Positions 21,749 to 33,764 of a stretch of 64,000 nt of DNA are shown here, in pieces. Source of the DNA: Cichorium intybus (Eukaryota > Streptophyta > Magnoliopsida > Asterales > Asteraceae); assembly GCA_023525715.1 (NCBI GenBank), contig CM042013.1, positions 84,122,494 through 84,186,493 of the forward strand, in the 5' to 3' direction. The stretch's first letter is position 1; the number at the start of each line of letters is the position of its first letter. A model generated the notes under the pieces. That model was not told the DNA's origin, did not search any database, and saw only the letters and a program-made list of their open reading frames with translations. A program made the translations under genes and the position numbers.

Positions 21749-24124
21749 TCACAATAATCCATCGTTTCTTGCCGGCAATCTCCTGAAAAAATTCATCGCC
21801 ACCGAAGGCAGCTGAACCCTAAACTTCGGATGCCTCAAAACGAAAAAGCCCGCCGTGACCACCACCAATCTCACCGGAATAAAATAAAGAACAATAGCTG
21901 AAACAAAGCAGAACACCAAAAATACAGCTGTGGCTCGCGGATCCCGCCATGTCACCAGATTCTGAAGCCTCTCCCCTTGAGTCGCCAAATCGCCGACCAC
22001 CGTCTGAACCCTCGACCCCACACTTCTCAGCCGATCATATCTCACTCGTAACACGTCCCCGTTTTTCGAACTCGGAAAACTATCAAACTCTTCATCAAGT
22101 TCATCACCATTCAATTTATCACCATACGAAAGTTTAATATCCATGTGAGGAGGGTACCTCGATCTCGATCGATACTTCCAAATCCCGATCATAATCAAGT
22201 AAAATAAGATCGTGCTCATGATCATTTGCGGGTATAAAACAAGAACCAAGAACAAAAAATGAACAAGAACAGTCAGAAACGGGCTAGTCCAATTCCGTAT
22301 ATGATCGAACCATTTGAAAAACGAAACTACGCCGGAAAGAACCGTAATGAGCCGGAAATAGTTCGCTTTACTCTTTCGCAGGCTCCACATGTTCGAGCCC
22401 ACGTCAAGCATGTACTCCACCACCTCTTTCCTCAACGGCGGCTCAGCCCTGTTCAGCCTCATCGCGACTATCTGAGCCGCCTGGTGCCTCAAACTATCTT
22501 GCTGAAAAATAGTCAACGGATGAACGTAATGCATCTTTGGCAACAATGGCTGCGAGTAAATCTGCATCAAATTGAGAAGCGAAACGCAAGTGAACCGCAT
22601 CGCGAGTTGGATTTCACCGGTTTTTTTGACGCCGGAAGGGTTTAAAACGATGAGGGGATATGAATGGGTGTAGACCCGATCGGTTTCGAGGGTTGATAAC
22701 CGGATTCGAACTTTCCCGATTCTTGAATCTTTCGATCCGCCGCCATCTGTGTCCATGCAATTATCGAAAACAACAATCGTGATTACGGTACACGGATCGA
22801 AAACTTCCCAGGTATATTGCTCGTTCCATTTTGGATTTAGTGAATCGATGACGGTTCTTGTTCGAATCCATTTCTGACCGTATTTTGCTACACAATAAGC
22901 ATCCATCGCCCCACGACCGTTTCTTGATTTGTTAGGCCTTAATCCTTGTGCATTCAATATACCCAGTTCAAGAATCCCAATGCTTGGCGAGCCCAGTAAC
23001 CGGGACGTTGGCCGGAGGTCACTGCTGTACTGAGTTAACTCGTCAAGAACGTGATACCCACCATCTAAACAGACACGTATATGAATCCTGCTATTCAACG
23101 CCACCGTGTTCTTCTCGAGATTATACCATTTGCTACTGATAACCAGATTATCAATTCGTTTCTCAACGCTATGTAACGGGATCGAACACCTTCCGAGAAC
23201 TTCTTCTTTGATCCCGATCTTCTCCTCGATGCTTAAAACCAGTTGTTCGTCAAATGGTTCGGCTACTACAAACATCAAATCCTCATTCCATGATGGTCGA
23301 GGGAGAATTTTAGTCTTTAGAACCATGTTCATGACTGCACCTTTCACAACAATCTCCGGTTGCCGGACGTTAGTAATCTGCAATTCTTGTGCTTCGATTA
23401 TATGAACTCGAAGATACCAAAGTCGAGGCGACAGATACACTTTCGATCGTATATTTGTAACACTGGCACTGTTAACTGAAAGAGCATCCAAATGCCAGGC
23501 GTCCGGAAATGATTCATCGGCTTGTGTGCCCATCCAAACAGCCACCATTAACTCGCCGTTCCTGTTATCTAATCTGTACCATTGAGCCGCTAGCGGACTA
23601 TCGGGAGGAACCCTAACAGGGAGCTCATTGATGTCAAATGAAACCCCACCGATTGAATTGTCGTCATTCTCAATGGCCTTGTCTTTCACGATGAGTTCTA
23701 GTGTTAATGATTGGATTCTTTCTTTTGGGAATGCGAACACTTGGTTCCATTCAGGATTTGGGCTATTTTCGAAATGTGTAGTGCAAGCGATAAAATTACC
23801 AAGTTTAATTTCAATGTAAGGGTCTGGGAAATCATGGTCATTACCTTCTTTTGGTGGCAAACTTTTGGCCTTCACGACTTTTACATACAAGTAATGCATT
23901 TGCTCCACAAGATCAAAGGCTGTTCCATATCTTTCATTGCCGGGAACCCTTCCTCCTCCTAAACTTGGTGTCGTCTCTCTCAAACTGAAATCCTCGTTTT
24001 CGTTTGCATTCAAATTGGGATTTCTATTCTTGTTCTGGTTTTGGTTCTGGTTTTGATTCTGGTTTTGGTTTTGGTTTTGGTTCTGATTCTGGTTCTGGTT
24101 TTGGTTTTGATTCTGCCTCGCCAT
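21749..24124 (-). CDS. MCTP/FTIP-type multiple C2 domain transmembrane protein
   Basis: Plant MCTPs are ER and plasmodesmal membrane tethers; the FTIP branch moves FT and other mobile proteins between cells. The start MARQNQNQ at 24124 is preferred over an in-frame ATG 18 codons upstream, which would add an unusual Cys-rich leader. The ~791 residues comprise an Asn/Gln repeat (about residues 4-35), the EDFSLRETTPSLGGG motif, three C2 domains (about 70-200, 230-350, 390-530) and a C-terminal phosphoribosyltransferase-C region with two hydrophobic blocks (about 630-690 and 740-775). The second C2 lacks the usual aspartates, so it probably does not bind calcium. The frame has no intron, stop or shift, as is normal for this family, so it looks functional. 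It stands alone among transposons. FTIP/MCTP3-4-like is my best subclass. Confidence 0.95.
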   Translation of the reverse strand: MARQNQNQNQNQNQNQNQNQNQNQNQNQNQNKNRNPNLNANENEDFSLRETTPSLGGGRVPGNERYGTAFDLVEQMHYLYVKVVKAKSLPPKEGNDHDFPDPYIEIKLGNFIACTTHFENSPNPEWNQVFAFPKERIQSLTLELIVKDKAIENDDNSIGGVSFDINELPVRVPPDSPLAAQWYRLDNRNGELMVAVWMGTQADESFPDAWHLDALSVNSASVTNIRSKVYLSPRLWYLRVHIIEAQELQITNVRQPEIVVKGAVMNMVLKTKILPRPSWNEDLMFVVAEPFDEQLVLSIEEKIGIKEEVLGRCSIPLHSVEKRIDNLVISSKWYNLEKNTVALNSRIHIRVCLDGGYHVLDELTQYSSDLRPTSRLLGSPSIGILELGILNAQGLRPNKSRNGRGAMDAYCVAKYGQKWIRTRTVIDSLNPKWNEQYTWEVFDPCTVITIVVFDNCMDTDGGGSKDSRIGKVRIRLSTLETDRVYTHSYPLIVLNPSGVKKTGEIQLAMRFTCVSLLNLMQIYSQPLLPKMHYVHPLTIFQQDSLRHQAAQIVAMRLNRAEPPLRKEVVEYMLDVGSNMWSLRKSKANYFRLITVLSGVVSFFKWFDHIRNWTSPFLTVLVHFLFLVLVLYPQMIMSTILFYLIMIGIWKYRSRSRYPPHMDIKLSYGDKLNGDELDEEFDSFPSSKNGDVLRVRYDRLRSVGSRVQTVVGDLATQGERLQNLVTWRDPRATAVFLVFCFVSAIVLYFIPVRLVVVTAGFFVLRHPKFRVQLPSVAMNFFRRLPARNDGLL
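24023..24117 (-). repeat. CAGAAC/CAAAAC hexamer repeat coding poly(Gln-Asn)
   Basis: An in-frame hexanucleotide microsatellite at the start of the MCTP gene. Its length probably varies between individuals. Confidence 0.9.
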
Positions 24125-26012
24125 TGTAGAACAACTGGGCTTACACGATTGAATCAAACAAAAACAGAAGAAACCCACAGAAGTTCTAAAATCAAATAGA
24201 ATTTCGAAAGAGAACTTTGATGAAAACCCTAGGAAGTTGGAATGACTTCACATGAAATTTATGCTCACAGAGCCGTTACAAACGGCAGAGTAGAGAGTGA
24301 GAGAGAGAACGTTGCCGGGCTTCCTATAAAATTGGTGAAATGAACAAATTAAAATTCCAAATAATAACCGTTGGGTGTTTAATTTCGAATGGGAAAATAA
24401 GGAAATCATGTAAATACTCAACAACTATGAAGATTTGATTCATGCATAAACCCCAAAAAAGTTACTCAAATAGCAGATATGAAACAGAGTAACACATTGC
24501 ACCCATGTAACACTAAAATGACTGATATAAACAAGGAAACCCAAATCAAACCTTCAATAAAAAATGCAGATCATATGGAAAAAGGGGAAGGCGAAGAACA
24601 GGCGTGGGTTGTTTTCTGCAAAACTTGTGGTATCAGGGTTGATTTCTGCAAGAAGTGGAGCATGGAGTTTGAAACATATGGGAGGATTATAAGTTCTCAT
24701 AGTGTCAGAAACGAAGAATCAACAGAATCAGAAAAATACGGGTTGGGGAAATTGAAAACTTTTGTGATGAATTTGTTACGTAGTTTGTGATATAACATAT
24801 TTTTATTTTTATCTAATATGATATATATTGTTTTATCTTTTACTAACATATTACATTTTCAGAAATTAATCGAATTAATAATTTCTTAAAAACCCAATTT
24901 TGTTGGTATACTTAAATAGATTTCTTTATAAGTTATTTTTCTAGGCGACCACCAAAATTTCATTTGTCCAAAGCCAATCATTATTCCCGTGACAACATGT
25001 TTGCGGATTAATGAATACATGTTTACCAAGTTAAATAGCTCGATACATGTTTACTATATATATTGTAGACGTTTAGGAGAAGGAGAAAAAACAATTACAA
25101 CAAAAACAACATATATTGTTGAAACTTATGAAGAAAATGGAGCCAACGCGGAGGAAGATGATGATATATCTTATGTGGTGGATCATCCAAGTAAGCTGAT
25201 TAATGGTTTCGGTTATTGCTTTAATATAAAGATTTGATAATATATTAGAGAACAAATTGTTAAACTAAATGGTTACATAAAAATTTAACAAATCAAACAA
25301 ATAGATATAAAAAAACATAGAACTAGAGTTGGTAACACTTGGGAGTTAGGCCTCTCCAACACCTAGAGTACGAACTCTTGCATATTAAACACTAAAAAAC
25401 ATGAATCTTTCAACACATTTTTCTGAATGTTTATTTGATCTAGTCATAATGGACAAATGCATGGTCATTAAAGATCTTTTATAAACGACATGCGAGCCTT
25501 TTGGTAGGCTAATTCACACGACTACAATTATATTAAAGAAAATTATATTTCTTTCTAATTTATCCTCCTAATTCATCATCCTAACCACTAAATTATGACA
25601 TTTGGAATCCATTATTTCTCTTACATTAATACTTGCTTGCTACTTGTTTGACACCTCATGTAGCAACAAGGATTTATACCATGTCGAACAAAAGTAGCAA
25701 CTATTATTCAATGTCGCCTTCTTACGGTATGTGGTACACTGGTCAAATTTCAAACCGTGAAGAATATCAACATCGATTACGATTGCATCAATGGTGTACA
25801 TTGTGCTCTTTAATAAAATGTAATTAAGACTTTAATACATGAGTGATACAAAAACTTTTGTTTGTACGTATTAATACCACAAATACCTCAATAACATATT
25901 TTTGTAAATAGTTATAAATCTCTTAGAATGCTAGTGAAACGAAAGTCCTCAATTTTTTGTTGATAAGATTTAAAAATTGTCAGGCGGTGCTTGACTATAA
26001 CAGGACAACGTC
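24125..26012. other. MCTP upstream region and intergenic DNA
   Basis: The first ~300 bp are the leader/promoter side of the MCTP gene, with a GAGAGTGAGAGAGAGA tract at about 24294. Open frames at 24479-24790 (EEQAWVVFCKTCGIRVDFCK, 103 codons) and 24989-25237 have no recognisable domain and no clear gene context, so I do not call them. The rest is AT-rich. Confidence 0.5.
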
Positions 26013-26130
26013 ATATAAGTAATATTTTTGAGGCTCCTTGTGACCTTGTTAAATTACATTATCTAATGAATATTGATATTATTCATATTTTTTAAGTTTA
26101 TAAAGTTTATATAACTCTTTAACTGAGGAG

Positions 26131-27633
26131 ATGAATTGTCACCACCCAGAAAACGGAGACTGGAAGACGATGTATCGGAAGAAACCCAATCAGAATAGCA
26201 ACAACGATGGACTGATATCATTGTTCGTAAGCAACATCCCAAACGGCGTAAGCAAGCAAGAACTGAAGGCGATCTTCGAGAAGTTCGGTAGGGTTGTGGA
26301 TGTTTACCAAGCGATGAAGAAGGACAGGAATGGATCCAACTTCGCCTTCATTCGTTTTACAGGAGCAGGTGACGGAAGGGCCCTGGAGAAGTCGATCGGT
26401 CGTGTGCATATCGGTCATTATATCCTCGTCGTAAACATCGCAAAATTTCAGAGAAAACCTCCGCTGGCCGGCGAAAAGAACAATCAACCCCAACCACCTC
26501 CCCCTCCCCCATTCACTTCCTCTCGAAGTTTGAATGGCGTACCTCCCCCTCTCTCTTCCTCACGAAGTCGGAGAGGCGTCAAATCCTTTGCCCAGGTAGT
26601 TGCCGGTTCAGACAATCCACCAAGTAATTCGGTAGCTCGGTGCAAAGAAATAGCATTATCCCCCTCGGATGAGATTAGGGTCGTTTTGAATGACACAGTA
26701 TTAATCGGGGAAGTCACAAACATGATGACCATCCGCCATCTCCCGGAACTGTTTGAAGATTGCGGGATTTCCTTTGAGAAAGTTCATTACTATGGTGGTC
26801 TACAGGTAATAATTAGTTTTGCAAACACTAATGATGCTGAGAGATTCCTCTCAAACAAGGAAAGTTGGAGTAGGTGGTTTTACTGGATAAAAGTCGGAAG
26901 AGAGATTATGTACACCCCCCCCCCCCCTCAACGGATTGCCAACATCCGAATCGTCGGTCTACCCCTTGAATTTAGATCAATCAGTAACATCAAAGAAATT
27001 GTCGACCACTTTGGTCTCGTCCTGGAGATTGAGGAGGACATATGGGGAAGACTAGACCTATCCTATTGTGGTGCGACGATTCTTACCAAATCGATGATCA
27101 AAATTAATGAGGAGATCATCATCTCCTTTGGACCCGATAAGTTCAGTATTGGTATCACAGAAGATGAGATAAGATGGAACCCTTTCGATGTAGTCAATGA
27201 TTTTCCGAATGAGTCGGGGTCAGATGAGTCGGGGTCAGATGATGATGATGATGGTGTATCGGACACGTGGACGAACAATCATGATCATATGTACGAAGAG
27301 GGAGAAATTCCTCCTGATGAAGATGGTAGAGATGACGGCGCTGAGAAATCGGTGGATGCCCATGAGTCCCCGGTTGCGACTCCGGTAGTCGAAAGGTCGA
27401 TTCTCAATGATGATGAAGTTGGCGGTAAATTCCAAAGCAGGTTGGTGGGAGTCGAAGAGTCAGGTAGGCGGATTGACCAAAATAACAATAATAATTTTGT
27501 ATTTAATGTCGTGAACGATTACTGTGGCCCTATCCCCGCCGTCAACGGTGAAGCACGTGATCTCCATTGTCGGTTTAATGGGCTATTGAGCAATAGAAGC
27601 TTTGGGCCTTTTCCATTGAGGTCGTTTTTCTAG
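26131..27633 (+). pseudogene. LINE ORF1, RNA-binding protein with RRM
   Basis: About 500 codons. An RRM lies near residues 27-110, with RNP2 LFVSNIP and RNP1-like NFAFIRF. It is followed by a proline-rich linker, a second conserved block (VRIVGLPLEF type, written as IRIVGLPLEF here) and a long acidic C-terminal region (SGSDESGSDDDDDG). In plant LINEs this protein coats the element RNA. The frame ends at TAG 27631-27633 just after a run of T; the same coding sense continues in the next frame (27634-28015, up to GNMLGIDV), which suggests a one-base slip rather than a natural end. Confidence 0.85.
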
Positions 27634-28015
27634 TGACAAACGTATACTACCCAAATCAATATCTCAAAGGCCCAACTTGGTGAGTCATGAGTGGATTATT
27701 AATCCCTCGCTCGAGAGTCAGACAAACAAGCGCTTTAGAGTTGAATCGGTCTGCCCCCCGTCCCATGAGGCTTCTATCAATCTTAATAGAGACATCACGC
27801 TCAGCAATAACTCTATGGGAAATGTTGCCACGGTGGATTGTGTACCAGATTTCGATCAGTTGGAAGTGTCGAATGTGGATGTCGCGAACGAGCAACAAAT
27901 GACTGCAGAAATCGGTAATATGCTGGGCATCGATGTAGCTGCTGATAACGAGGTATTAACGGATGTGATGGGTGAAGGTGCAAATAACGGTTTACAACGA
28001 ATTTCTTATCTTTAA
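27634..28015 (+). pseudogene. LINE ORF1 C-terminal part, frameshifted
   Basis: The frame is open from before 27632 (SDKRILPKS) to 28015. It contains TAEIGNMLGIDV, the sort of short helix-like motif seen just before ORF2 in plant LINEs. It stops where the ORF2 endonuclease begins (FLSLNLRGIG) in another frame. Confidence 0.6.
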
Positions 28016-31000
28016 ACTTAAGGGGCATTGGAGAAGACTATAAGCTGACCTGGATTAGAGGATTAAGAACTGCCCATCGTTCTTCATTCCTATGCTTACA
28101 AGAAACGCAATTGGGGAGATCCTCGTCGGTAAACTTCAATATAGCTCATTGTTGGGGTAATAATAATTGTGAATTTGACATCATCGAGTCCACTGGACGT
28201 TCAGGCGGCTTACTTACTATTTGGGACTCGAACATATACACGAAGATTGATTGTATTAAAGCTAGACACTACCTTGCGGTATTCGGTAACGTGACAGGTG
28301 TAAACGAGGTGATTGCGATTGTGAATGTATATGCGCCACAGTCGAATGTTGAAAAACAGCATCTGTGGAATGAATTAACTCAATTGAAAGCAAGTCGTTG
28401 TGCTTTATGGGTTTTCCTTGGTGACTTTAACGCGGTTCGTTGGAGGGAAGAACGCATAAACTCCCAATTTTGTCCAAGCTCCGCCAATGCCTTCAATCTC
28501 TTCATTATGAATAACCTACTGCATAATCTCCGGATGGGCGGCTTTAAGTTCACGTATTTTCACCAGGTAGGAGGGAAATTGAGCAAACTCGATAGGTTTC
28601 TAATTTGTGATGGATTTCTCAATAAGTTCCCAGGGGCGGCGGCCACTGTCCTGCCAAGGGACATATCGGACCACAACCCAATCAAAACTTTGCACGGTTA
28701 AAATAGACTTTGGGCCAAAACCGTTTAAAATTTTCAATTCATGGCTAAATTGCGATGGGCTTAATGAGGTGGTTATAGGAGCCTGGTCCGAATTTCAAGG
28801 ATATGGAGCTGCAGATTCCCTATTTTTGAACAAGCTTAAGTTTGTTAAAATAAGGATAAAAAGATGGCAAGATTTGGAATATGCAAAAGACAAAAGTGAG
28901 TTGGAAAAAATGAAAAAACAGTTGGCGGATCTCAATACAATTGTCGAGTCTAGACCCCTGCTTCCTTTTGAATCTGGTGCTAGAGCGAGATGTGCATTGA
29001 AAATAGTGGAGGCGGAAAAACGAAACGCTCTCGATCTAAGACAAAAGGCGAGAATCAAATGGATGGTGGAAGGAGATGAGAACACTACCTTTTTTCATGG
29101 GTATATGAACAACAGGAATAACAAAAATCAAATCAATGGAATAATAATCGATGGTAAATGGAACGTGAACCCGGAGGCAATAAAAAATGAGATCTACATA
29201 TTCTTTGCCAAGAAATTTGAAGAGAAATGGATCAGTCGCCCCAGACTGATCAATAGCAATTTCAAAAAAACTCGGCTGCTGCAGCCTCTCTAGTGACCGT
29301 TATTTCTGAGGAGGAAATTAAGAACGCCGTCTGGGCCTGTGGTGGCGAAAAAGCACCCGGACCGGATGGATTTTCTTTCAAGTTTTTCAAAACTTATTGG
29401 TTGATTTTGAAAGAAGACATCATAGCATTTGTGAAACATTTCGAGAGGTGGGGTAAGATCTCGAGTGGGTGTAACTCTTCCTTTGTTTCACTCGCTGCAA
29501 AGGTGAAGGACCCACTATCTCTAAATTACTACCGCCCAATTAGTCTTATTGGTAGTCTTTATAAAATCATAGCTAAGATCCTCGCTTCACGGTTGAAGAG
29601 ACATATCGGCGATTGTATTGGTGAGGAACAATCGGCATATGTAGAAGGTAGAAACATTTTAGAAGGTCCCCTAATAGTGAATGAACTATGCTCCTGGTCT
29701 AAGAAGCAGGGTAGGAAGATGCTCATCTTCAAAGCCGACTTTAACAAAGTTTTTGATTCGGTGAATTGGAATTCCTTGATTCGGTCATGGAACAAATGCA
29801 CTTTGACCCAAAATGGCGACTTTGGATGAAAGGGTGTCTCGAATCTGCTAGAGCCTCCGTTCTTGTTAACGGGAGCCCTACCAAAGAATATTCCATGCAA
29901 AGAGGTGTACGCCAAGGAGACCCGCTCTCACCTTTCCTCTTAATTATTGCAATGGAGGGTCTAAATGTGATGATGCACAAAGCTCAAGACGTTGGTATTT
30001 TTGACGGGATTAATGTCCCAAACTCTAACAATTATGTTTCCCATTTGTTTTATGCAGATGATGCCCTCTTCGAGGGTGAATGGTCAAGACGTAATATTGT
30101 TAATCTAGCAAGAATTCTACGGTGCTTCCATATGGTGTCCGGACTCAAAGTTAGATTCAACAAATCAAGAGTATTTGGTATTGGTGCGGATCCGAATGAA
30201 GTGAGTAATTGGGCATCTCCCCTTGGATGTGAATCGGCTACGCTTCCGTTTTACTATCTTGGAGTCCCGGTGGGAGACAACATGAACCGAGAGAAACCTT
30301 GGAAACCGATTATTGAGAAATTTCAATCCAAACTTTCAATGTGGAAAGCAAAACTTTAAATCTTGGCAGAAGGATCACCCTAGCAAAAGCGGTTTTAGGT
30401 AATCTACCTACTTACTTTCTGTCACTCTTTGCAGCCCCATCAGGAGTGATCAACAAATTGGAGAAGATACAACGACAATTCATTTGGAGAGGAGCGGATG
30501 ACCGATCTCGCATTCACCGGGTCTCATGGGGCAGATTAGCTGCTTCAAAAGAGGTTGGGGATATGGGTTTAGGTTCGATAAAATCGTTGAATCTCGCCCT
30601 CATGGCCAAGTGGTGGTGGCAGCTAAAACCTAACTCGTTATGGGCTAAAATAATCACAGGTATTCACAAATTGAGGGATGCTTCTCCTCATTGCTTCACG
30701 AAATTTCAATGCCCTGGAGTTTGGCTTAACATTGTCAAATCAAGTAAGAACTTCGAGAAGCTTAATTGTTCGATCAGTGAGATAATGCCCATCCCAGAGG
30801 TAGGTGGCGAGTGGAGATCTCCTTTCGCAGTCGAGGGGGACTTGTCTGTTGCGATGTTGAGGAAGCGACTTGACCGAGCCTTTCATCCGGTGTGTGATGG
30901 AGCATTCGATTGGTTAAAATTTGCACCTAAAAAGGTTTATGCGTTCGTTTGGCGAGCTAGATTAGGTCGTATCGTATCGGCGCTAGCTCTGCATAAGAGG

Positions 31001-31405
31001 GGAGTTCGTTTGGAGTCTTCGATGTGTGCGGTTTGCCCGGGGATAGATGAATGCGAAAATCATCTCCTAATTCACTGTCACTCCGCTAAACTATCGTGGG
31101 ATATGATATGGGAGTGGTGTGGGATTGATTGTAACTCGTGGGAATCAATAATTGACATTCTAGATTTTGCAAGGAATTGGGGAAGATGCCCGCAGAAAAA
31201 GGAAAGATTACTATGTATTATATATGGTACGATGTGGAGTATATGGAAAGCAAGTAATGAAAGGATCTTTAGAGGACGTCCCGCTCAACTGACGAAAATC
31301 ATGGAGACTATAAAATCATCGGTTTTCTTATGGCAGAAACATAGAACTAAAGGCGGAAATCTGGAATGGAGCTCTTGGTGTACTAATCCATTTTATGATC
31401 TATAA
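27985..31405 (+). pseudogene. LINE ORF2: endonuclease, reverse transcriptase, zf-RVT
   Basis: The APE-type endonuclease reads LSLNLRGIG, LCLQET, VYAPQ, GDFNAV and SDHNPI. The RT reads EKAPGPDGFSFKFFK, YRPISLIGS, KADFNKVFDSV, GVRQGDPLSPFLL and the catalytic YADDALF at about 30051. The C-terminal zf-RVT reads FVWRARLGRI, CAVCPGIDECENHLLIHC. Frame changes occur near 28680, 29265 (in a run of seven A), 29772 and 30350. No ATG opens the first frame before 28111. All catalytic motifs remain readable, so decay is moderate. Unlike LTR elements, this class copies itself by target-primed reverse transcription. Confidence 0.9.
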
Positions 31406-31535
31406 TTTCCTCGTATGTAATTAGTCAAGTTTTTGATTTCTGTTTGTATGTTCGTACTCCTTGCCCTCTAGCGCCTTGCTAGGGGTGCCTTTTTTAATCT
31501 ATTTGCCGGTTCAAAAAAAAATATAAGTAATATTT

Positions 31536-31983
31536 GATATATAACATATTATATCGAAAATGATGGTTTATAATTTATATCATTTGCATGATATTGTATG
31601 TAACGACAACGTGTAGTGGAAGGTTCATATAGAATTGAGACGTGGTCATTGTCATTAGCTTGGAACACCTAATATAGAAACAAATAAATATACATAACGT
31701 TTGTCATTACCATAAAGTCAAGTATGAAAACTGATCTAAATGAAGCATACCGCTGAACAAACTAACTTTGTAATATGATAAAAAGGACAACAGTTTTGTT
31801 GTTGTCGTAATTTCGGATCTCATCATTGTTATAATTATGGGCCAATTGTTCCCATAATGTAATATAAAGTCTCATCCTGTTATATGTTATTAATAAAATC
31901 CCTAAAACTAAGCTAGAAAGTGTTGAAACTCTCGAACATCACTTTTATTGGCGCTTCAAGATAGGAACGATAACCGAAATCAT
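31536..31983. other. Intergenic DNA between LINE and copia A
   Basis: AT-rich, with no ORF or repeat recognised. Its last five bases (ATCAT) are the left target duplication of copia A. Confidence 0.6.
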
Positions 31984-32753
31984 TGTTGGATTAGGTGTCT
32001 AAGCCATGACTTATAATTGTATTTATCTTATGAATAAAAGCAAAGTCCATTTTGGTTGCCCTCATAGATGGAGGATAGATGTATAGTTCAGTAGAGAGAA
32101 TAGTTGATTTATTAATTGTATAATAAATCAATAGAAAATATATACATGGTTTGTTAATATATTTAAGTGTTAATATATTAATTAGAAACTATAATAATTA
32201 ATTAAGATTTAATCTAGAATTAATTGGATTTAATTTAGTGATTAAATTAATTAATTAAAAGGTGCAGGGACTGGTTTGGCATTTATTCAATAGTTGAATA
32301 ACTGGCCAGGTAATAACCTGGGGCAAAGTTGGCGCCACCCTGGAGGCTCCTCCAGGGTTTTGGCGAAACGCTAATTAGGGTTTTGGGGGGTCTGGTCCAA
32401 GTGGCCAAAAGCCTTGTCCACTGAGGCTTTCTAGGGTTTCAGGTGTAACCCTAGGAGGCTATATAAGGAACCCCCTGGGTGCCCTAAATCCCACGTCTCC
32501 CTTTCTCTGGAATTACCCTGCTGGACTGATTTTTCCATCACTTGGGTGTGACTTGCATTTGAGGCAGGATTCTTTTGCTGCTTGCTTGAAGGATGATAAG
32601 ATCAAAGGTTGGTTTTCTTAATTCATCTTTAAAATTGAATTGTATCCTTTAGGTTTTTAATTCTAATCTTCATAGAAGAAAACGTAGATCATATTAGGGT
32701 TGCATGTGAACCATAGGTATTTTTGTGTTCATTGCTTGCATAGAAATCCTTCA
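31984..32753 (+). repeat. 5' LTR of copia A
   Basis: It begins TGTTGGATTAGGTGTC and ends AAATCCTTCA. It is followed at 32755-32766 by the perfect initiator tRNA-Met primer site TGGTATCAGAGC. TATA-like CTATATAAGG is near 32459. Confidence 0.95.
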
Positions 32754-32754
32754 G

Positions 32755-32766
32755 TGGTATCAGAGC
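32755..32766 (+). promoter_or_regulatory. Primer-binding site of copia A
   Basis: TGGTATCAGAGC, complementary to the 3' end of plant initiator tRNA-Met, one base after the LTR. Confidence 0.95.
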
Positions 32767-33566
32767 TTAGGCTGTTTTCTTGTGAATTGATTTGAACTGC
32801 TTGAGATCTGTTCTTGCCTTGAGGTATTTTGCGAAAATACCTCCTTGGGAGGCTTGAAAGTCTATGGCTTGGCTAGGGTTTCCTAACCCTAGCCGCCATG
32901 CCCTAATGGTCCCCTTAGATTGCTTGATTTGCTTGCCATAATTGTGTGTTGTTATTTTTTGGTAATAAGATCAATTAAAATAACTTGAACCCTTCTTGTT
33001 TTGGCTTGTAAATTTTGAGAATCACAAGGACCAATACAGATAAATTAATTTGATTAATTTGGTAATCTGTAACCTAGATTTAATTAGTTTAATTAATTGA
33101 TTAATTAAAAGACCAATTAAATCAGTTTAAAGAATTAATTAAAATTTTCAAAAAATTAGTATAATTTGCGAAAATTAGAATTAAATTAATTCTAAAATAT
33201 TTTAATGAGATTAAAATATATCTTATATATATTTATGATTAAAAGTTAATTTAATATATATAAGAAAATTGGTTAGTATACCGTTAGTAGGCCTCATTCA
33301 CAAAACTGTACTATAAAGAGGGTATAAGGCGACTGACTATAAAATGTTAGTCTAATAGGTATCTACTCTTACCCACCGCTCTCCTGGTCAGTCGAGTGTC
33401 GTTAGCCGAACGGGTATGATAGAACCGCTAAGCCTCTTAAAAGTATAATGCTATAATTGAAAGTACTAGAACCCTAAAACAAATCCCAATCTAGTTACTT
33501 TAAGTTAAAAAATGTGAATTGGTGCTAATCCATGAAATTGTACATTGCACCTTGTAGAACGTTGGT

Positions 33567-33764
33567 GGAGCGTGTGTGGTTTACCGGCACGCCAACTGGG
33601 GTCCGCAATGAGTCGCGATGGGTTTCTTGATTTTGTCATTATTAACGGAGCGTGTGTGGATTACCGGCACGTTAATTAGAGATGACAATTGACTTCAAGA
33701 GTACCAAGCAATTTGCATGGTTATTCACACCCGGTTTGTGATCCTCGGTATCCCAGTCACAAAC
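33567..33764 (+). promoter_or_regulatory. Conserved leader block of copia A (packaging-signal candidate)
   Basis: The string GGAGCGTGTGTGG followed by (T/A)TTACCGGCAC occurs at 33567-33590 and again at 33647-33670, 80 nt apart. Then comes a hairpin with arms GTTTGTGA (33734-33741) and TCACAAAC (33757-33764). The same set, with the same spacing, is in elements B (41265-41464, minus) and D (61046-61245). Confidence 0.65.

Larger units (their letters stand above)
26028..31520 (+). mobile_element. Full-length L1-type plant LINE with target duplication
   Basis: ORF1 with an RRM, ORF2 with endonuclease, RT and zf-RVT, and a short A tail (31513-31521) are bounded by the 15-bp direct repeat ATATAAGTAATATTT at 26013-26027 and 31521-31535. 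The element is thus complete at both ends, about 5.5 kb, with a ~100-bp 5' UTR. At least five frameshifts across both ORFs show it is dead. Confidence 0.92.

Noticed and set aside
24479..24790. 103-codon ORF with CKTCGIRVDFCKKW
   Set aside because: There is a hint of Cys pairs but no recognisable family, no splice or promoter context and AT-rich surroundings. Left as an open question, not a gene.
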